From Vibrio ezurae NBRC 102218 (GTDB lineage: Bacteria > Pseudomonadota > Gammaproteobacteria > Enterobacterales > Vibrionaceae): 54,309 nucleotides of DNA. How positions within the stretch are numbered: position 1 is the stretch's first letter; each line of letters begins with the position of its first letter. Below, piece by piece: positions 8,977 to 19,506 of the stretch. Where the stretch lies: assembly GCF_000467185.1 (NCBI RefSeq), contig NZ_BATM01000053.1, positions 1-54,309 of the forward strand. The letters are read 5' to 3'. The translations under genes were made by a program, and so were the position numbers. A model generated the notes under the pieces. The model ran no database searches. It saw only the letters and a program-made list of their open reading frames with translations, and was not told where the DNA came from.

Positions 8977-9966
8977 TTAGCCACCAATCGATGCCAGATG
9001 CGGAGTCGCCCCAGAGTTGTTCTGGTCAAGATGATGACTGACATCTTTAATTTTTAAACCTTGTGAAATGCGAGCAATAAGCTCTTCTTCTTGTTGGTCT
9101 TCTTGCATAAGATCGCGAAGCTCTAAGCCTTCTTCACCAAAAAGACATAAATGCAATTTACCCATCGCCGAAACCCGTAAACGGTTACAAGTGGAGCAGA
9201 AGCCTTTTTCATACGGCATGATAAGCCCAATTTCACCTTCATACTCTGGATGTACGAACACTTGTGCAGGCCCATCATTGGCTTCTCTTAGCTTTAACAA
9301 CCAACCATTGGCAATAAGGTGATTACGTATCGATACGCCAGACACATGTCGTTTCTCAAACAATTCGTCCATCTCACCGGTTTTCATTAGCTCAATGAAA
9401 CGTAGCTGAATAGGTCTGTCTTTTATCCAGTGCAGAAACTGCGGAAGTTGCTGGCTATTTAAGTCTTTTAATAGCACGACATTGACTTTAACTTGCTCAT
9501 ACCCTATTTCGAAAGCGCGGTCGATCCCCGACATCACATCGTGAAAACGGTTTTGTCCGGTGATCTGATAAAATTGTTTTGGGTCTAAGCTGTCTAGGCT
9601 GACATTGATATGAGTTAAACCCGCTTGCTGCCAGTCAGACACTTGCTTTTGCATGCGGTAACCATTGGTGGTGGTGGCTATTTTCTCAATGCCTGGGGTT
9701 TGGGCGACGCTATGGACAATATCGGTAAAATCTCGACGCAGTGTTGGCTCACCACCGGTGATACGCACTTTAGTCGTACCGCAATGCGCGAAAGCTCGCA
9801 CTACTCGCTGGATCTCGGGTAGAGTGATAAAAGGGGGGCGCTTACTCGCTTCAGGACGATAGCCATCAGGTAAGCAATAATTACACTTAAAGTTACAGAC
9901 ATCAGTAACTGAAAGCCGCAAGTAGTAAAACTTACGGTGGAAACTATCTTCAAATTGTTGCGTCAC
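8977..9966 (-). CDS. moaA: GTP 3',8-cyclase MoaA (radical SAM)
   Basis: A 329-aa radical SAM enzyme for the first step of molybdenum cofactor synthesis, turning GTP into 3',8-cyclo-GTP. The N-terminal cluster motif has Cys24, Cys28 and Cys31; the C-terminal second cluster motif is CSTCNR followed by a third cysteine (CLFGE); the protein ends in the conserved Gly-Gly. Translation starts at GTG, with an AAAGG site that lies inside the upstream Moco riboswitch. It heads moaABCDE. Confidence 0.96.
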   Translation of the reverse strand: MTQQFEDSFHRKFYYLRLSVTDVCNFKCNYCLPDGYRPEASKRPPFITLPEIQRVVRAFAHCGTTKVRITGGEPTLRRDFTDIVHSVAQTPGIEKIATTTNGYRMQKQVSDWQQAGLTHINVSLDSLDPKQFYQITGQNRFHDVMSGIDRAFEIGYEQVKVNVVLLKDLNSQQLPQFLHWIKDRPIQLRFIELMKTGEMDELFEKRHVSGVSIRNHLIANGWLLKLREANDGPAQVFVHPEYEGEIGLIMPYEKGFCSTCNRLRVSAMGKLHLCLFGEEGLELRDLMQEDQQEEELIARISQGLKIKDVSHHLDQNNSGATPHLASIGG

Positions 9967-9970
9967 AAAA

Positions 9971-10065
9971 CACCTTTCCTAAATACGGGAGGCAACGCCA
10001 TTTCTAGTGCAGCCCTGGTGACACTATGTCACGGCCTAAACCACATATTGTGTCTCTTAAACCCC
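9971..10065 (-). promoter_or_regulatory. Moco riboswitch (moaA leader)
   Basis: Read on the minus strand, the leader has the conserved blocks of the Moco RNA motif in order: GGCCGTGAC (10028-10036), CACCAGGGC (10012-10020), GCCTCCCGTAT (9983-9993) and GGAAAGGTG (9971-9979). These match what I recall of the E. coli moaA leader. The last block is the moaA ribosome site, which suggests control by hiding the site. A TATACT -10-like box lies upstream at about 10122-10127. The 5' boundary is approximate. The rest of 10066-10285 holds the moa and yvcK promoters. Confidence 0.85.
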
Positions 10066-10285
10066 CAAACGTGAGGTTTTACGACAAACTTAGTGAAGAA
10101 GACTCGGAGTTTTTCACCTACAGTATAAACCATTTTACGTAGGCAAGCGTAAAGCCTAAAGGAATGCACTCACTTTTACCAAGCTGAATGTTGCAAAAAG
10201 AGCGTTCAATCAACTTCATATCTAATTTATTTGGTCTATTTATCAATTTCAGATACATTGACTAAAAAACCTCATACAAGAATAA

Positions 10286-11179
10286 GTGATCAGTGTGGAT
10301 ATATTCTCAGAAAACAAAATCGTGGCTATTGGTGGCGGACACGGTTTAGGACGTATGTTAGCGGCTCTTAAAGACTTTGGAGAGAACGCGACGGGGATTG
10401 TGACCACGACTGATAACGGCGGCTCGACAGGACGCATTCGCAATTGCCAAGGTGGGATAGCATGGGGCGATACTCGCAATTGTCTCAATCAGTTAATCAC
10501 CGAACCTTCGATAAGCTCAATGATATTTGAATATCGCTTTCGTGGCTTAGGCGAGCTCGACGGACATAACCTTGGCAACCTTATTTTAACGGCCATGGAC
10601 AACCTTTCGATTCGACCTCTAGATGCCATTAATTTGGTTCGCGAGATGCTCAAAGTAGAGGTCAATATTTTACCTATGACCGAACACCCATCCGATCTTC
10701 GAGCACTATCGACCAAAGGACAATGGGTAAAAGGCGAAACCAGCGTCGACGAAATGGATGAAGATTTATTGCGATTGGATCTTGATCCTGAAGTGCCAGC
10801 AACTCGCGAAGGCATAGAAGCGATCAAAGTGGCGAACGCCATTATCTTGGGCCCGGGCAGCTTTCTCACCAGTATAATGCCTCCACTGTTGTTACCTGAA
10901 ATAGGCCGCGCAATTAACGCCAATAAAACAGCAAAACTGATTGTTGTGGAAAATCTCAGCCCCGAATATGGCCCAGCAGGGCGAATGAATCTCCACCAAA
11001 AACTCGCCTGGATTGAACGGGCTTGCCAAGGTAGAGAAATCGATGTGGTATTAGGCGGGGAAGCCCATCCTGAATTAGAGGAGCGCTGGAATATCGTGAC
11101 TCGCGATCTCGCCTCGCTAAACAGAGAGTGGCGTCACGATCGCGATAAATTGCACTTAGCTATTGTAGAGCAGCTTTAA
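10286..11179 (+). CDS. yvcK: YvcK/CofD-like gluconeogenesis factor family protein
   Basis: A 297-aa protein of the YvcK branch of the CofD-like fold, which binds UDP-sugars in B. subtilis and affects cell shape and growth on gluconeogenic carbon. Visible motifs are GGGHGLGRML, TTTDNGGSTGR, the GDTRNCL block, GHNLGNL and LGPGSFLTSIMP. The start is GTG at 10286, divergent from moaA. Its role in Vibrio is not established by the sequence. It lies beside luxU, converging with it. Confidence 0.85.
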   Translation: MISVDIFSENKIVAIGGGHGLGRMLAALKDFGENATGIVTTTDNGGSTGRIRNCQGGIAWGDTRNCLNQLITEPSISSMIFEYRFRGLGELDGHNLGNLILTAMDNLSIRPLDAINLVREMLKVEVNILPMTEHPSDLRALSTKGQWVKGETSVDEMDEDLLRLDLDPEVPATREGIEAIKVANAIILGPGSFLTSIMPPLLLPEIGRAINANKTAKLIVVENLSPEYGPAGRMNLHQKLAWIERACQGREIDVVLGGEAHPELEERWNIVTRDLASLNREWRHDRDKLHLAIVEQL

Positions 11180-11208
11180 CGCACTCCTTCAAAACGCTCT
11201 ATCAAGCA

Positions 11209-11568
11209 TCAACGCAGCTGCTGTTGTAGCTGCTCTAATTTATACACGGTGCGTCGCAATATTGAGAGCAAACCAGCGCATTGTTGATCAAACTCAGAAA
11301 AACGCTGCTGTTTATAAAACCCATCCATTTCCGCGGCTTTTTCAGTCAGCAATATTGCGCCAAAACTTGGAGCACTGCCTTTTATTGCATGGCAAGTACG
11401 CGCGATTTGTTCTCGGGTTTGCGAGTTAATGTCAATGGACTCTACTTGCCCGATATACTGTTGCAGCTCTTGCTTAAACAGATCAAGTAATGCGGACATC
11501 ATCTCCTCACCGACTTGTGCGCTTAAACTGACAATTTTGTCATTTTGCAGAAGATTAAACTCATCCAT
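11209..11568 (-). CDS. luxU: Phosphorelay histidine phosphotransfer protein LuxU
   Basis: A 119-aa HPt protein that passes phosphate from the quorum-sensing receptor kinases to LuxO. The phosphorylated histidine is His60 in [13 protein letters not shown]. It overlaps the end of luxO by 8 nt, so the two are co-translated. The size and pairing match Vibrio LuxU. Confidence 0.92.
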   Translation of the reverse strand: MDEFNLLQNDKIVSLSAQVGEEMMSALLDLFKQELQQYIGQVESIDINSQTREQIARTCHAIKGSAPSFGAILLTEKAAEMDGFYKQQRFSEFDQQCAGLLSILRRTVYKLEQLQQQLR

Positions 11569-12964
11569 GCCCTTTCTCCCACTTCTCTAATTTTCGATAC
11601 AAAGTGGACGCACTGACATCCAACTCCGTAGCCGCTGATGGAATACTGCCACCACACAATTGAATGGCTCTTTCTATCACGCGACGTTCTACCTGCGCCA
11701 AGGGAATAATTTTTCGTGTATCATCATTGTGCTCAGGGTCTAAAAAACTATCGATGGCATCTTCGGAATACGACGCCACTTTAAAACGATCCAATGGGGA
11801 CGGTAGCATGTCTAAGCTGACTTCTTCACCTTCGTTGAGCACCACAATATTGCGTATCACATTTTGCAACTGACGCACATTGCCCGGCCAAGGGTAAGAG
11901 ATAAAATGACGCAATACCTCCTCTTGAAATTTCCCAAAGCGTTTGTTTTCTTCAAGTGATGTAAAGCTAAGCAAAGAATAGGCAATTTCTATAATGTCAT
12001 CACCGCGCTCACGCAAAGGGGGTAGATGCAAAGGAATGACATACAAACGGTAGTACAGATCTTCACGAAAGCGCCCTTTACGTACTTCTTCCCACGGGTC
12101 TTTGTTGGTTGCACACACAAAGCGTACGTCTACTTGGCTAAGCTTAGAAGAGCCCACTTTTTGATAAGTGCTGGTTTGAATAAATCGCAATAACTTAGTC
12201 TGCAACTCTAAATCCATCTCGCACAGTTCATCTAAAAACAGTGTCCCTCCATCAGCCAGTTCCGCAGCACCTTTACGATCCGTCGCTGCGCCCGTAAATG
12301 CACCTTTCACGTGACCAAATAGTTCACTTTCAATCAGATCCTTAGGAATAGCCGCACAGTTTAGGGCGATAAAAGGCTGAGTGCTTCGATTACTCACCGA
12401 ATGAATCGCCTCAGCACATACCTCTTTGCCGGTGCCACTTTCGCCAGTAATGAAAATACTGGCTTTACTCGATGCTGCCGAATCAATGGTTTTATACACT
12501 TGCTGCATACTAGGGCTTGATCCCACAAACCCTTGATATTGACTGACATCTCCCAGCACATCATGTTGAGCATTTCGCGTTTGATGAATGGCTTTTGAGA
12601 CGGTAATGCGCAACTGATCGGCTTCGCACGGTTTAATCAGAAAGTCATGCGCGCCAGCTCGCATTGCCTCTACCGCCACTTCAATAGAGCCATACGCCGT
12701 CATAAATATCACAGGTACTTTTGGTGCTTGGGTACGCACCTTCTTTAAAACATCCATGCCCGTCATATCAGGAAGGTGCAAATCCAATAGCATAAGATCA
12801 ATAGGATGCTGAGCAAGGTGTGCGAGCGCCGCCTCCCCGCTGGACACAATACTAATGTCTAAATTTAGTGTGCCAAGATACGTTTGATACAAGCTGGCTA
12901 CCGAAAGCGTATCCTCGACCATTAGTAACTTTAGCTGTTGATTTTCTGCTTTATTTTTTGGCAT
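11561..12964 (-). CDS. luxO: Sigma-54-dependent quorum-sensing response regulator LuxO
   Basis: A 467-aa NtrC-type activator. The receiver domain covers residues 10-125 with the phosphorylated Asp61 (MLLDLHLPD). The AAA+ domain follows, with Walker A GESGTGKE, the GAFTGA loop that contacts sigma-54, and Walker B LFLDEL. The Fis-type HTH is at the C-terminus ([19 protein letters not shown]). In vibrios phospho-LuxO activates the Qrr small RNAs. The segment between AAA+ and HTH (about residues 390-430) differs from V. harveyi LuxO as I remember it. Only 35 nt separate it from uvrB, leaving no space for qrr1 there. Confidence 0.92.
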   Translation of the reverse strand: MPKNKAENQQLKLLMVEDTLSVASLYQTYLGTLNLDISIVSSGEAALAHLAQHPIDLMLLDLHLPDMTGMDVLKKVRTQAPKVPVIFMTAYGSIEVAVEAMRAGAHDFLIKPCEADQLRITVSKAIHQTRNAQHDVLGDVSQYQGFVGSSPSMQQVYKTIDSAASSKASIFITGESGTGKEVCAEAIHSVSNRSTQPFIALNCAAIPKDLIESELFGHVKGAFTGAATDRKGAAELADGGTLFLDELCEMDLELQTKLLRFIQTSTYQKVGSSKLSQVDVRFVCATNKDPWEEVRKGRFREDLYYRLYVIPLHLPPLRERGDDIIEIAYSLLSFTSLEENKRFGKFQEEVLRHFISYPWPGNVRQLQNVIRNIVVLNEGEEVSLDMLPSPLDRFKVASYSEDAIDSFLDPEHNDDTRKIIPLAQVERRVIERAIQLCGGSIPSAATELDVSASTLYRKLEKWEKGHG

Positions 12965-12999
12965 TGAACCTAAACCTGATACGGCAATATTAAAAAACG

Positions 13000-15045
13000 T
13001 TAACTATTGGCAATAAATTGGCGACGATACTCTTCCATCTGATCGCGCTTAGCCGCAGCTTCTTCAAACTCAAGATTTTGTGCATGCTGATACATTTCAT
13101 TTTCCAGTTTAAGGATCAGTTTCTCAAGCTCTTGCGGCGTTAAACTCTTATATTGTTCATCATTTTCAGCCACTTTAGACAAAGGTACAGCCTTAGACTT
13201 TCTATTGCTACTTGATTTGGTGGCGTTGCCAAGCTCCATAATGTCTTTGATACTTTTCTTCAGCGCTTGTGGCACTATGCCGTGCTGTTCATTGTATTGC
13301 TGCTGTTTTAGACGGCGACGCTCGGTTTCACCCATCGCTTTCGCCATCGACTTGGTGATGCGATCAGCATAGAGGATAGCTTTGCCTTCTAAGTTTCGCG
13401 CAGCGCGACCTATGCTCTGAATGAGTGAGCGCTCTGAGCGTAAAAAGCCTTCTTTATCTGCATCTAAGATAGCTACTAACGATACCTCCGGCATATCCAG
13501 ACCTTCTCGAAGTAAGTTAATACCCACTAACACGTCAAATTCGCCTAAACGTAAATCGCGAATGATCTCAACACGCTCTACTGTATCCACATCAGAGTGT
13601 AAATAGCGCACCTTCACATCGTGCTCGGTCAAGTATTCGGTTAAATCTTCCGCCATACGTTTGGTTAAAGTGGTCACCAATACCCTTTCATCTTTAGCGC
13701 TACGAATGCGTATTTCAGATAACAGATCATCCACTTGAGTAGCCACGGGGCGCACTTCTAATTCAGGATCCAGTAAGCCTGTAGGGCGCACCACTTGCTC
13801 AGCAATATCTCCCCCAGAGGTTTCCTTTTCATAGTCACCCGGCGTTGCCGACACAAAAATAGTTTGCGGCGCCAATGCCTCAAACTCATCAAATTTAAGC
13901 GGTCGGTTATCCAGTGCAGAAGGCAAACGAAAACCAAATTCGACCAAAGTCTCTTTGCGAGAGCGGTCACCTTTGTACATCGCGCCAATTTGAGGCACGG
14001 TAACGTGAGATTCATCAATCACCAATAAGCCATCGTGCGGAAGATAATCAAATAAGGTCGGTGGCGGCTCGCCCTCGTCGCGCCCACTCAAGTGTCTTGA
14101 ATAGTTCTCTACCCCAGAACAAAAGCCTAGCTCGTTCATCATTTCAATATCAAACTGAGTGCGCTGGCTAATGCGCTGCTCTTCTAATAGCTTATTGTTC
14201 TCTAAAAGATGCTGTTTACGATCCACCAGCTCTGCTTTGATTTTCTCAATCGCTTCTAGCATGCGATCGCGCGGCGTCACGTAGTGGGTTTTCGGATAAA
14301 TGGTGTAACGCGGCAAGTCACGCTGTGTCACTGAGCCAGTAAGAGGATCGAATACACTGATACAGTCAATCTCATCGTCAAACATTTCAATCCGCACGGC
14401 ATCATGCTCGGATTCAGCAGGGTATATATCAATCACCTCACCACGCACCCGAAATTGGCCACGTTCAAAAGCAACATCATTGCGCGAATATTGCAGCTCG
14501 GCTAAACGGCGTAATATGTCTCGTTGATTAACCACGTCTCCCCGCGTGACGTGTAGCATCATTTTTAAATAGGATTCAGGGTCACCTAAACCATAAATTG
14601 CCGATACTGACGCCACGATAATGGCGTCTTTTCTCTCAAGCAGAGCCTTGGTAGCAGACAGTCGCATTTGCTCTATATGAGCATTCACCGAAGAGTCTTT
14701 TTCGATAAAGGTATCGGTGGTCGGTACATACGCTTCCGGCTGGTAGTAATCATAGTAAGACACAAAATATTCAACGGCGTTGTTTGGGAAAAACGCCTTC
14801 ATTTCACCGTACAATTGCGCGGCTAGGGTTTTATTCGGTGCAAGGATGATCGCTGGACGCTGCGCTTTAGCGATAACATTCGCCAGTGAGAAGGTTTTTC
14901 CTGAGCCCGTTACACCAAGCAAAGTTTGATGAGCAAGCCCATTATCTAATCCTTCCAATAATTGCTTGATCGCTGTTGGCTGATCACCTGCGGGTTCATA
15001 GCTTGAAACTAAATCAAACGTTTTTGTGTTTTTTTCTTCTTCCAC
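13000..15045 (-). CDS. uvrB: Excinuclease ABC subunit UvrB
   Basis: A 681-aa DNA-damage recognition helicase of nucleotide excision repair; it verifies lesions with UvrA and recruits UvrC. Walker A GVTGSGKT is at residues 44-51, the beta-hairpin segment with [12 protein letters not shown] follows, then helicase motifs ([26 protein letters not shown]) and the C-terminal UVR domain that binds UvrC. Start is GTG with GAAGG 8-9 nt upstream. I found no clear LexA box (CTGT-N8-ACAG) in the 5' region. Confidence 0.96.
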   Translation of the reverse strand: MEEEKNTKTFDLVSSYEPAGDQPTAIKQLLEGLDNGLAHQTLLGVTGSGKTFSLANVIAKAQRPAIILAPNKTLAAQLYGEMKAFFPNNAVEYFVSYYDYYQPEAYVPTTDTFIEKDSSVNAHIEQMRLSATKALLERKDAIIVASVSAIYGLGDPESYLKMMLHVTRGDVVNQRDILRRLAELQYSRNDVAFERGQFRVRGEVIDIYPAESEHDAVRIEMFDDEIDCISVFDPLTGSVTQRDLPRYTIYPKTHYVTPRDRMLEAIEKIKAELVDRKQHLLENNKLLEEQRISQRTQFDIEMMNELGFCSGVENYSRHLSGRDEGEPPPTLFDYLPHDGLLVIDESHVTVPQIGAMYKGDRSRKETLVEFGFRLPSALDNRPLKFDEFEALAPQTIFVSATPGDYEKETSGGDIAEQVVRPTGLLDPELEVRPVATQVDDLLSEIRIRSAKDERVLVTTLTKRMAEDLTEYLTEHDVKVRYLHSDVDTVERVEIIRDLRLGEFDVLVGINLLREGLDMPEVSLVAILDADKEGFLRSERSLIQSIGRAARNLEGKAILYADRITKSMAKAMGETERRRLKQQQYNEQHGIVPQALKKSIKDIMELGNATKSSSNRKSKAVPLSKVAENDEQYKSLTPQELEKLILKLENEMYQHAQNLEFEEAAAKRDQMEEYRRQFIANS

Positions 15046-15387
15046 AATGAGTTACCTTCAACTGACAGTTCTTTATGTGTCTTTATATCAATTTTATCAC
15101 GAATAGTGCTAGCACTCGATTTTAACATTTGTTATATTCTTCAACCCTACAGAAAAACCCCTCTTTCGTAACATCAATTTAACTCACAGCTTTTCCCCAG
15201 AAACTCGCGATACGTTACATATATGTTCATTTATTATGCTTTGACCATTCTGCTATATTAATGCTCTTTTTACCTCTAATTCCTATATAATGTCTTGTCT
15301 TTATTGAAGTTGTGCTTCAGATCAATGCATAAGCAAAAGTTGCATACCTGTTAACAGAAAAAAGTTACCCCGCAGTCATTAACATAC

Positions 15388-15410
15388 TTATCCACAAAAA
15401 CAGTGGATAA
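15388..15410. promoter_or_regulatory. Inverted pair of DnaA-box-like sites
   Basis: TTATCCACA (consensus DnaA box) at 15388-15396 faces AGTGGATAA (one mismatch) at 15402-15410. They lie in the 15046-15496 gap between uvrB and tRNA-Asn, which is otherwise AT-rich with no gene seen. E. coli uvrB is known to carry a DnaA box in its promoter region; whether these act on uvrB, 340 nt away, is inference. Confidence 0.4.
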
Positions 15411-15496
15411 CTCTCGACAAGCCAGAGCGGACAAGGCCTACTCCTTTTGCAAAATAAGCGTTCCTCTTTTTTTTAGAAACTTCTTTCAATTTTGTA

Positions 15497-15525
15497 TTGA
15501 CAGACAGAAACCATATCAGTAATAT
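15497..15525 (+). promoter_or_regulatory. Sigma-70 promoter of tRNA-Asn
   Basis: A perfect -35 TTGACA and -10 TAATAT are separated by 17 nt. A GC-rich discriminator (CGCCTCGC) follows, typical of stringently controlled stable RNA promoters. The tRNA starts 20 nt downstream. Confidence 0.85.
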
Positions 15526-15545
15526 TCGCCTCGCTTTACAGCAAT

Positions 15546-15621
15546 TCCCCCTTAGTTCAGTTGGTAGAACGGCGGACTGTTAATCCGTATGTCGCAAGTT
15601 CAAGTCTTGCAGGGGGAGCCA
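15546..15621 (+). tRNA. tRNA-Asn (anticodon GTT)
   Basis: A 76-nt cloverleaf. The acceptor stem TCCCCCT pairs with AGGGGGA, the D-loop is AGTTCAGTTGGTAGA, the anticodon loop is CTGTTAA, the T-loop is TTCAAGT and CCA is encoded. It has its own promoter and terminator. Confidence 0.97.
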
Positions 15622-15629
15622 AATTTTAG

Positions 15630-15661
15630 AAAAGCCGCATCTTAGGATGCGGCTTTTTTTA
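15630..15661 (+). terminator. Terminator of tRNA-Asn
   Basis: AAAGCCGCATC pairs with GATGCGGCTTT across a 3-nt loop and is followed by a T run. Confidence 0.9.
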
Positions 15662-15689
15662 TGCTATTTTTTCTTCATCACCCACGCTA

Positions 15690-15723
15690 ATTCCAATCGT
15701 ACTAAATAACGGGTCATTGCTAG
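15690..15723. repeat. Partial copy of the MITE-like repeat
   Basis: This segment (beginning ATTCCAATCGTACTAAATAA) matches the inverted right arm of the palindromic element at 26060-26221 with three or four differences over about 34 nt. The other half is not visible here. The rest of 15662-15983 is the AT-rich leader of the rsx operon with no other feature recognised. Confidence 0.6.
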
Positions 15724-15983
15724 CCGCGATGGACTTTTAACCAAAAATCATCTCCATACACCTCACGCCATTAAAAACCAATGCAACCTTAGTCCTCAAA
15801 ATTCATACCTAAACAGGCGAAATAAACGCCTTTTTCTCTCGTTGTGATGCTTTTTCTAGGCCGAGATTAAAAAGAAACGCGTAATAAGCGCTATATTTTC
15901 TAAATCCCTACAGATGTTATGTTGTTATATACCTAACAAATTAGGATAATGTTCAACTCGATCTGGGTGAGTAAAAAATTGGT

Positions 15984-16565
15984 ATGACCGAATATATTTT
16001 GTTGTTGATTGGTACTGTGCTGGTCAATAACTTTGTGCTAGTTAAATTCTTAGGCTTATGTCCTTTTATGGGTGTCTCTAAAAAGTTAGAGGCCGCTATC
16101 GGCATGGGGCTTGCTACAACGTTTGTCTTAACGCTGGCCTCTGTCTGCGCCTACTTAGTTGAAACCTATTTATTAGAACCACTGGGCATTGAATATTTAA
16201 GAACCATGAGTTTTATCTTGGTGATTGCGGTAGTGGTGCAATTTACAGAGATGGTGGTACACAAAACCAGTCCAACTCTCTACCGTCTACTGGGTATTTT
16301 TATTCCTTTAATTACCACTAACTGTGCGGTTTTAGGGGTAGCACTATTAAATGTGAATGAAAACCACAGCTTTATTGAATCCATTATTTACGGGTTTGGT
16401 GCCGCGGTAGGTTTTTCAATGGTACTGATTTTATTTGCTTCAATGCGTGAGCGTATTGCCGCTTCCGATGTCCCAACCCCTTTTAAAGGCGCATCCATTG
16501 CTATGATCACCGCAGGTTTAATGGCGCTGGCGTTCATGGGCTTTACTGGATTGGTGAAAATATAA
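15984..16565 (+). CDS. rsxA: Electron transport complex subunit RsxA/RnfA
   Basis: A 193-aa inner-membrane subunit of the Rsx/Rnf complex, which moves electrons between NADH and ferredoxin-type carriers with ion pumping; in E. coli it keeps SoxR reduced. Six membrane helices and the conserved [20 protein letters not shown] and [15 protein letters not shown] segments are present; the two cysteines bind the membrane-embedded 2Fe-2S cluster shared with RsxE. It heads the operon and its stop overlaps the rsxB start. Confidence 0.96.
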   Translation: MTEYILLLIGTVLVNNFVLVKFLGLCPFMGVSKKLEAAIGMGLATTFVLTLASVCAYLVETYLLEPLGIEYLRTMSFILVIAVVVQFTEMVVHKTSPTLYRLLGIFIPLITTNCAVLGVALLNVNENHSFIESIIYGFGAAVGFSMVLILFASMRERIAASDVPTPFKGASIAMITAGLMALAFMGFTGLVKI

Positions 16566-17146
16566 TGAGCGCTATTATTATCGCAGTCATCGCGCTAGTC
16601 GTTCTCGCCGCATTCTTTGGTGGACTGCTTGGCTTTGCTTCAATTCGTTTTAAAGTCGAAGCCGATCCCATCGTTGAGCAAATTGATTCTATTTTGCCAC
16701 AAACTCAATGTGGCCAATGTGGCTACCCAGGTTGTAAACCTTATGCAGAAGCAATAGCCAACGGTGACGAGATCAATAAATGCCCTCCTGGCGGCGAAGC
16801 GACGATTCAAAAACTGGCCGATTTATTAGGTGTTGATGTCCCGGACTCAGCGCACGACCTTTCAGACAATGTAAAAAAAGTCGCCTTTATTCATGAAGAC
16901 ATGTGTATTGGCTGTACTAAATGTATTCAAGCCTGCCCTGTTGATGCGATTGTCGGTGGCACTAAAGCACTGCACACCGTGATATCTGATCAGTGTACCG
17001 GTTGCGATCTGTGTGTCGCACCTTGCCCAACAGACTGCATTGAGATGGTACCGGTGAAAACCACCACCGATAACTGGCAATGGCAGCTTAATTCTATACC
17101 TGTGGTCAATATTGATACCACATCTAGCACTAACGGAAACTCGTAG
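16565..17146 (+). CDS. rsxB: Electron transport complex subunit RsxB/RnfB
   Basis: A 193-aa iron-sulfur subunit. It has an N-terminal membrane helix (residues 4-26), a 4Fe-4S domain with [13 protein letters not shown] plus a following Cys, then two ferredoxin 4Fe-4S motifs ([12 protein letters not shown] and [12 protein letters not shown]). It relays electrons in the Rsx complex. The TAATG overlap with rsxA couples translation. Confidence 0.96.
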   Translation: MSAIIIAVIALVVLAAFFGGLLGFASIRFKVEADPIVEQIDSILPQTQCGQCGYPGCKPYAEAIANGDEINKCPPGGEATIQKLADLLGVDVPDSAHDLSDNVKKVAFIHEDMCIGCTKCIQACPVDAIVGGTKALHTVISDQCTGCDLCVAPCPTDCIEMVPVKTTTDNWQWQLNSIPVVNIDTTSSTNGNS

Positions 17147-17151
17147 CGAAC

Positions 17152-19506
17152 ATGCTCTCTTTAATCGAAAAAATTCGCTCTGGTCACCTCTGGGAATTCC
17201 CAGGGGGTGTTCACCCACCAGAGAACAAATCTCAATCTCAATCGTCAAAGATTGCGCGCTCGAGTCTCGCAGATGAGTTGGTCATTCCAATCAGACAACA
17301 CATCGGTAAAAAGGGCGACATCACCGTTCGCGTTGGCGATAAAGTGCTAAAAGGGCAACCGTTAACGCAATTTAGCACCAGTTTTAGCCTACCGGTTCAC
17401 GCCGCTACGTCTGGCGAAATTATTGCTATTGAACCGCGTCCAAGTTGTCACCCTTCTGCGATTCCAGAAATGTCTATCGTGCTAAAGCCCGACCATCAAG
17501 ACACCTGGATTCCGCATCAAGGCGTACCTGATTACACCCAATGCAACCCAGAACAGTTATTGGACATCATTCGCCAAGCGGGCATTTCTGGCTTAGGCGG
17601 CGCAGGCTTTCCTACCGCCCGAAAATTGCAATCGGGCCTTGGCCGTGTTGATATTTTAATTATCAACGCAGCGGAATGTGAACCCTATATCACCGCTGAC
17701 GATACCCTAATGCGTGAATACTCTGATGAGATCATGCAAGGCATTGAAGTACTCAAGCACATCTTAAAGCCCAAGCTGACCATTATTGGTATTGAAGATA
17801 ACAAGCCTGAAGCGATTGCCGCGTTACATGAAGCTGGTGCTGATCACGATGTGGTCATTCGCGTAGTACCGACTAAGTATCCTTCTGGCGCGTCCAAACA
17901 ACTGATAAAAATTCTGACCAACAAAGAAATTCCGAGCAGCGGTTACTCTGCCGATATTGGAATGACCATGTTTAACGTCGGTTCCGTGTTTGCGGTAAAA
18001 CGCGCAGTGATTGATGGCGAACCGCTTATTGAACGTGTGGTGACGTTAACGGGTAACAGCATTAAGTCTGCCAAAAATTATTGGGTTCCAATCGGTACAC
18101 CAGTCGCGCACCTTCTCCAACAAGGGGAGTTTACGCCGACTAAAAAACAAGCCGTGATTATCGGTGGTCCTATGATGGGCTTTGCCTTACCGAATATCGA
18201 AGCGCCACTGACTAAGATCAGTAACTGCGTGTTAGCTCCGGGAAAACGAGAAATCTCGTTTGATGATCATGAAATGGCCTGTATACGTTGTGGCCAGTGT
18301 GCCGAAGTATGTCCAGCCTCGTTACTTCCTCAACAAATGTTGTGGTATTCCAGAGATAAAGATCTGGATAAACTCGAAGAATACAACCTAAAAGATTGCA
18401 TCGAATGTGGTGCTTGCGCCTATGTTTGCCCAAGTAATATTCCGTTGGTGCAATACTATCGCCAATCTAAAGCTGAAATAAAATCACGTAATGCCGAACA
18501 AGAAGCGGCTGAACGTGCCAAGGTTCGCTTTGAAAAACGCAAACAACGCTTAGAGCGCGATAAACTCGAACGTGAACAAAAATACAAGCAAGCGGCTGAC
18601 AAACGTCGCAGTCAAATGAAAACCGCCGATGGTGATGATGCAGTTGCAGCCGCCATAGAACGCGTTAAACAACAGAAATCGGCAGGGCCAAAATCGGCCG
18701 TTGCCGCTGCTATTGCTCGTGCCAAGGCAAAACAAGCACAAGCGCAATCAGACGATGCAAACGAACCTGATAACTCAGAAATGCGTCAATTGCGTGAACA
18801 GCGCAAACAACAAGCACGTTTGAAAAAAGCCGAGCAAGCCCAAAACGGCAACGAAGTCGTGGATAACACTAACAGCAAGACTAAGAGCGACGCTGTTGCT
18901 GCGGCTATTGCCCGCGCTAAAGCCAAGAAAGAACAGCTTGCTAACTCATCAAACGATGCAGCATCAACAGACAAACCTTCGAAGCAAGATGCAATAAAAG
19001 CGGCCGTAGAAAGAGCAAAAGCCAAAAAAACGGCTCAAGCAAGTGCTTCACTCAGCACTAGTACTGAGACCAACAGCGAAGGTGACTCGAAAAAGTCAGC
19101 GGTTGCTGCCGCTGTCGCTCGTGCTAAAGCAAGAAAAGCCGCGCAACAATCTGCATCTGCCGAGGTTAAGCCTGAAAGCTCTGAGTTAGAAAACGCTGAC
19201 TCACAAACCGCTGAACCTGCACAAAAACCAGATCCGAAAAAAGCCGCTGTGGCCGCTGCTGTCGCTCGCGCCAAAGCAAGAAAAGCCGCGCAACAATCTG
19301 CATCTGCCGAGGTTAAGCCTGAAAACTCTGAGTCAGATAATCCTGCTTCAGAAAGCACTGATTCAAAAAACGCTGACTCACAAACCACGAAACCTGTGCA
19401 AAATCCAGACCCGAAGAAAGCGGCTGTTGCCGCAGCTATCGCTCGGGCAAAAGCAAGAAAAGCAGCTCAACAAGCTGATAGCAGTGACTCTAAGGAGAAA
19501 AACTAG
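17152..19506 (+). CDS. rsxC: Electron transport complex subunit RsxC/RnfC with long repeat tail
   Basis: A 784-aa NADH-binding subunit. Residues 1-440 form the RnfC core: biotinyl-like fold, the NADH/FMN domain ([26 protein letters not shown]) and two 4Fe-4S motifs ([24 protein letters not shown]). After a charged coiled-coil, residues about 490-784 contain seven copies of a VAAAxxRAKAxK helix separated by Ser/Glu/Asn-rich spacers. The last copies are nearly identical at DNA level with a 147-nt period (19126-19177 and 19273-19324), a sign of recent tandem duplication. The tail varies in length among gamma-proteobacteria. Confidence 0.96.
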   Translation: MLSLIEKIRSGHLWEFPGGVHPPENKSQSQSSKIARSSLADELVIPIRQHIGKKGDITVRVGDKVLKGQPLTQFSTSFSLPVHAATSGEIIAIEPRPSCHPSAIPEMSIVLKPDHQDTWIPHQGVPDYTQCNPEQLLDIIRQAGISGLGGAGFPTARKLQSGLGRVDILIINAAECEPYITADDTLMREYSDEIMQGIEVLKHILKPKLTIIGIEDNKPEAIAALHEAGADHDVVIRVVPTKYPSGASKQLIKILTNKEIPSSGYSADIGMTMFNVGSVFAVKRAVIDGEPLIERVVTLTGNSIKSAKNYWVPIGTPVAHLLQQGEFTPTKKQAVIIGGPMMGFALPNIEAPLTKISNCVLAPGKREISFDDHEMACIRCGQCAEVCPASLLPQQMLWYSRDKDLDKLEEYNLKDCIECGACAYVCPSNIPLVQYYRQSKAEIKSRNAEQEAAERAKVRFEKRKQRLERDKLEREQKYKQAADKRRSQMKTADGDDAVAAAIERVKQQKSAGPKSAVAAAIARAKAKQAQAQSDDANEPDNSEMRQLREQRKQQARLKKAEQAQNGNEVVDNTNSKTKSDAVAAAIARAKAKKEQLANSSNDAASTDKPSKQDAIKAAVERAKAKKTAQASASLSTSTETNSEGDSKKSAVAAAVARAKARKAAQQSASAEVKPESSELENADSQTAEPAQKPDPKKAAVAAAVARAKARKAAQQSASAEVKPENSESDNPASESTDSKNADSQTTKPVQNPDPKKAAVAAAIARAKARKAAQQADSSDSKEKN

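Noticed and set aside
15046..15300. LexA box for uvrB
   Set aside because: No CTGT-N8-ACAG was found; CTGTTAACAG near 15348 has the wrong spacing.
18786..19388. Long minus-strand open frames opposite rsxC
   Set aside because: They are Ala/Ser-rich mirror images of the repetitive Ala-rich rsxC tail and have no ribosome site.
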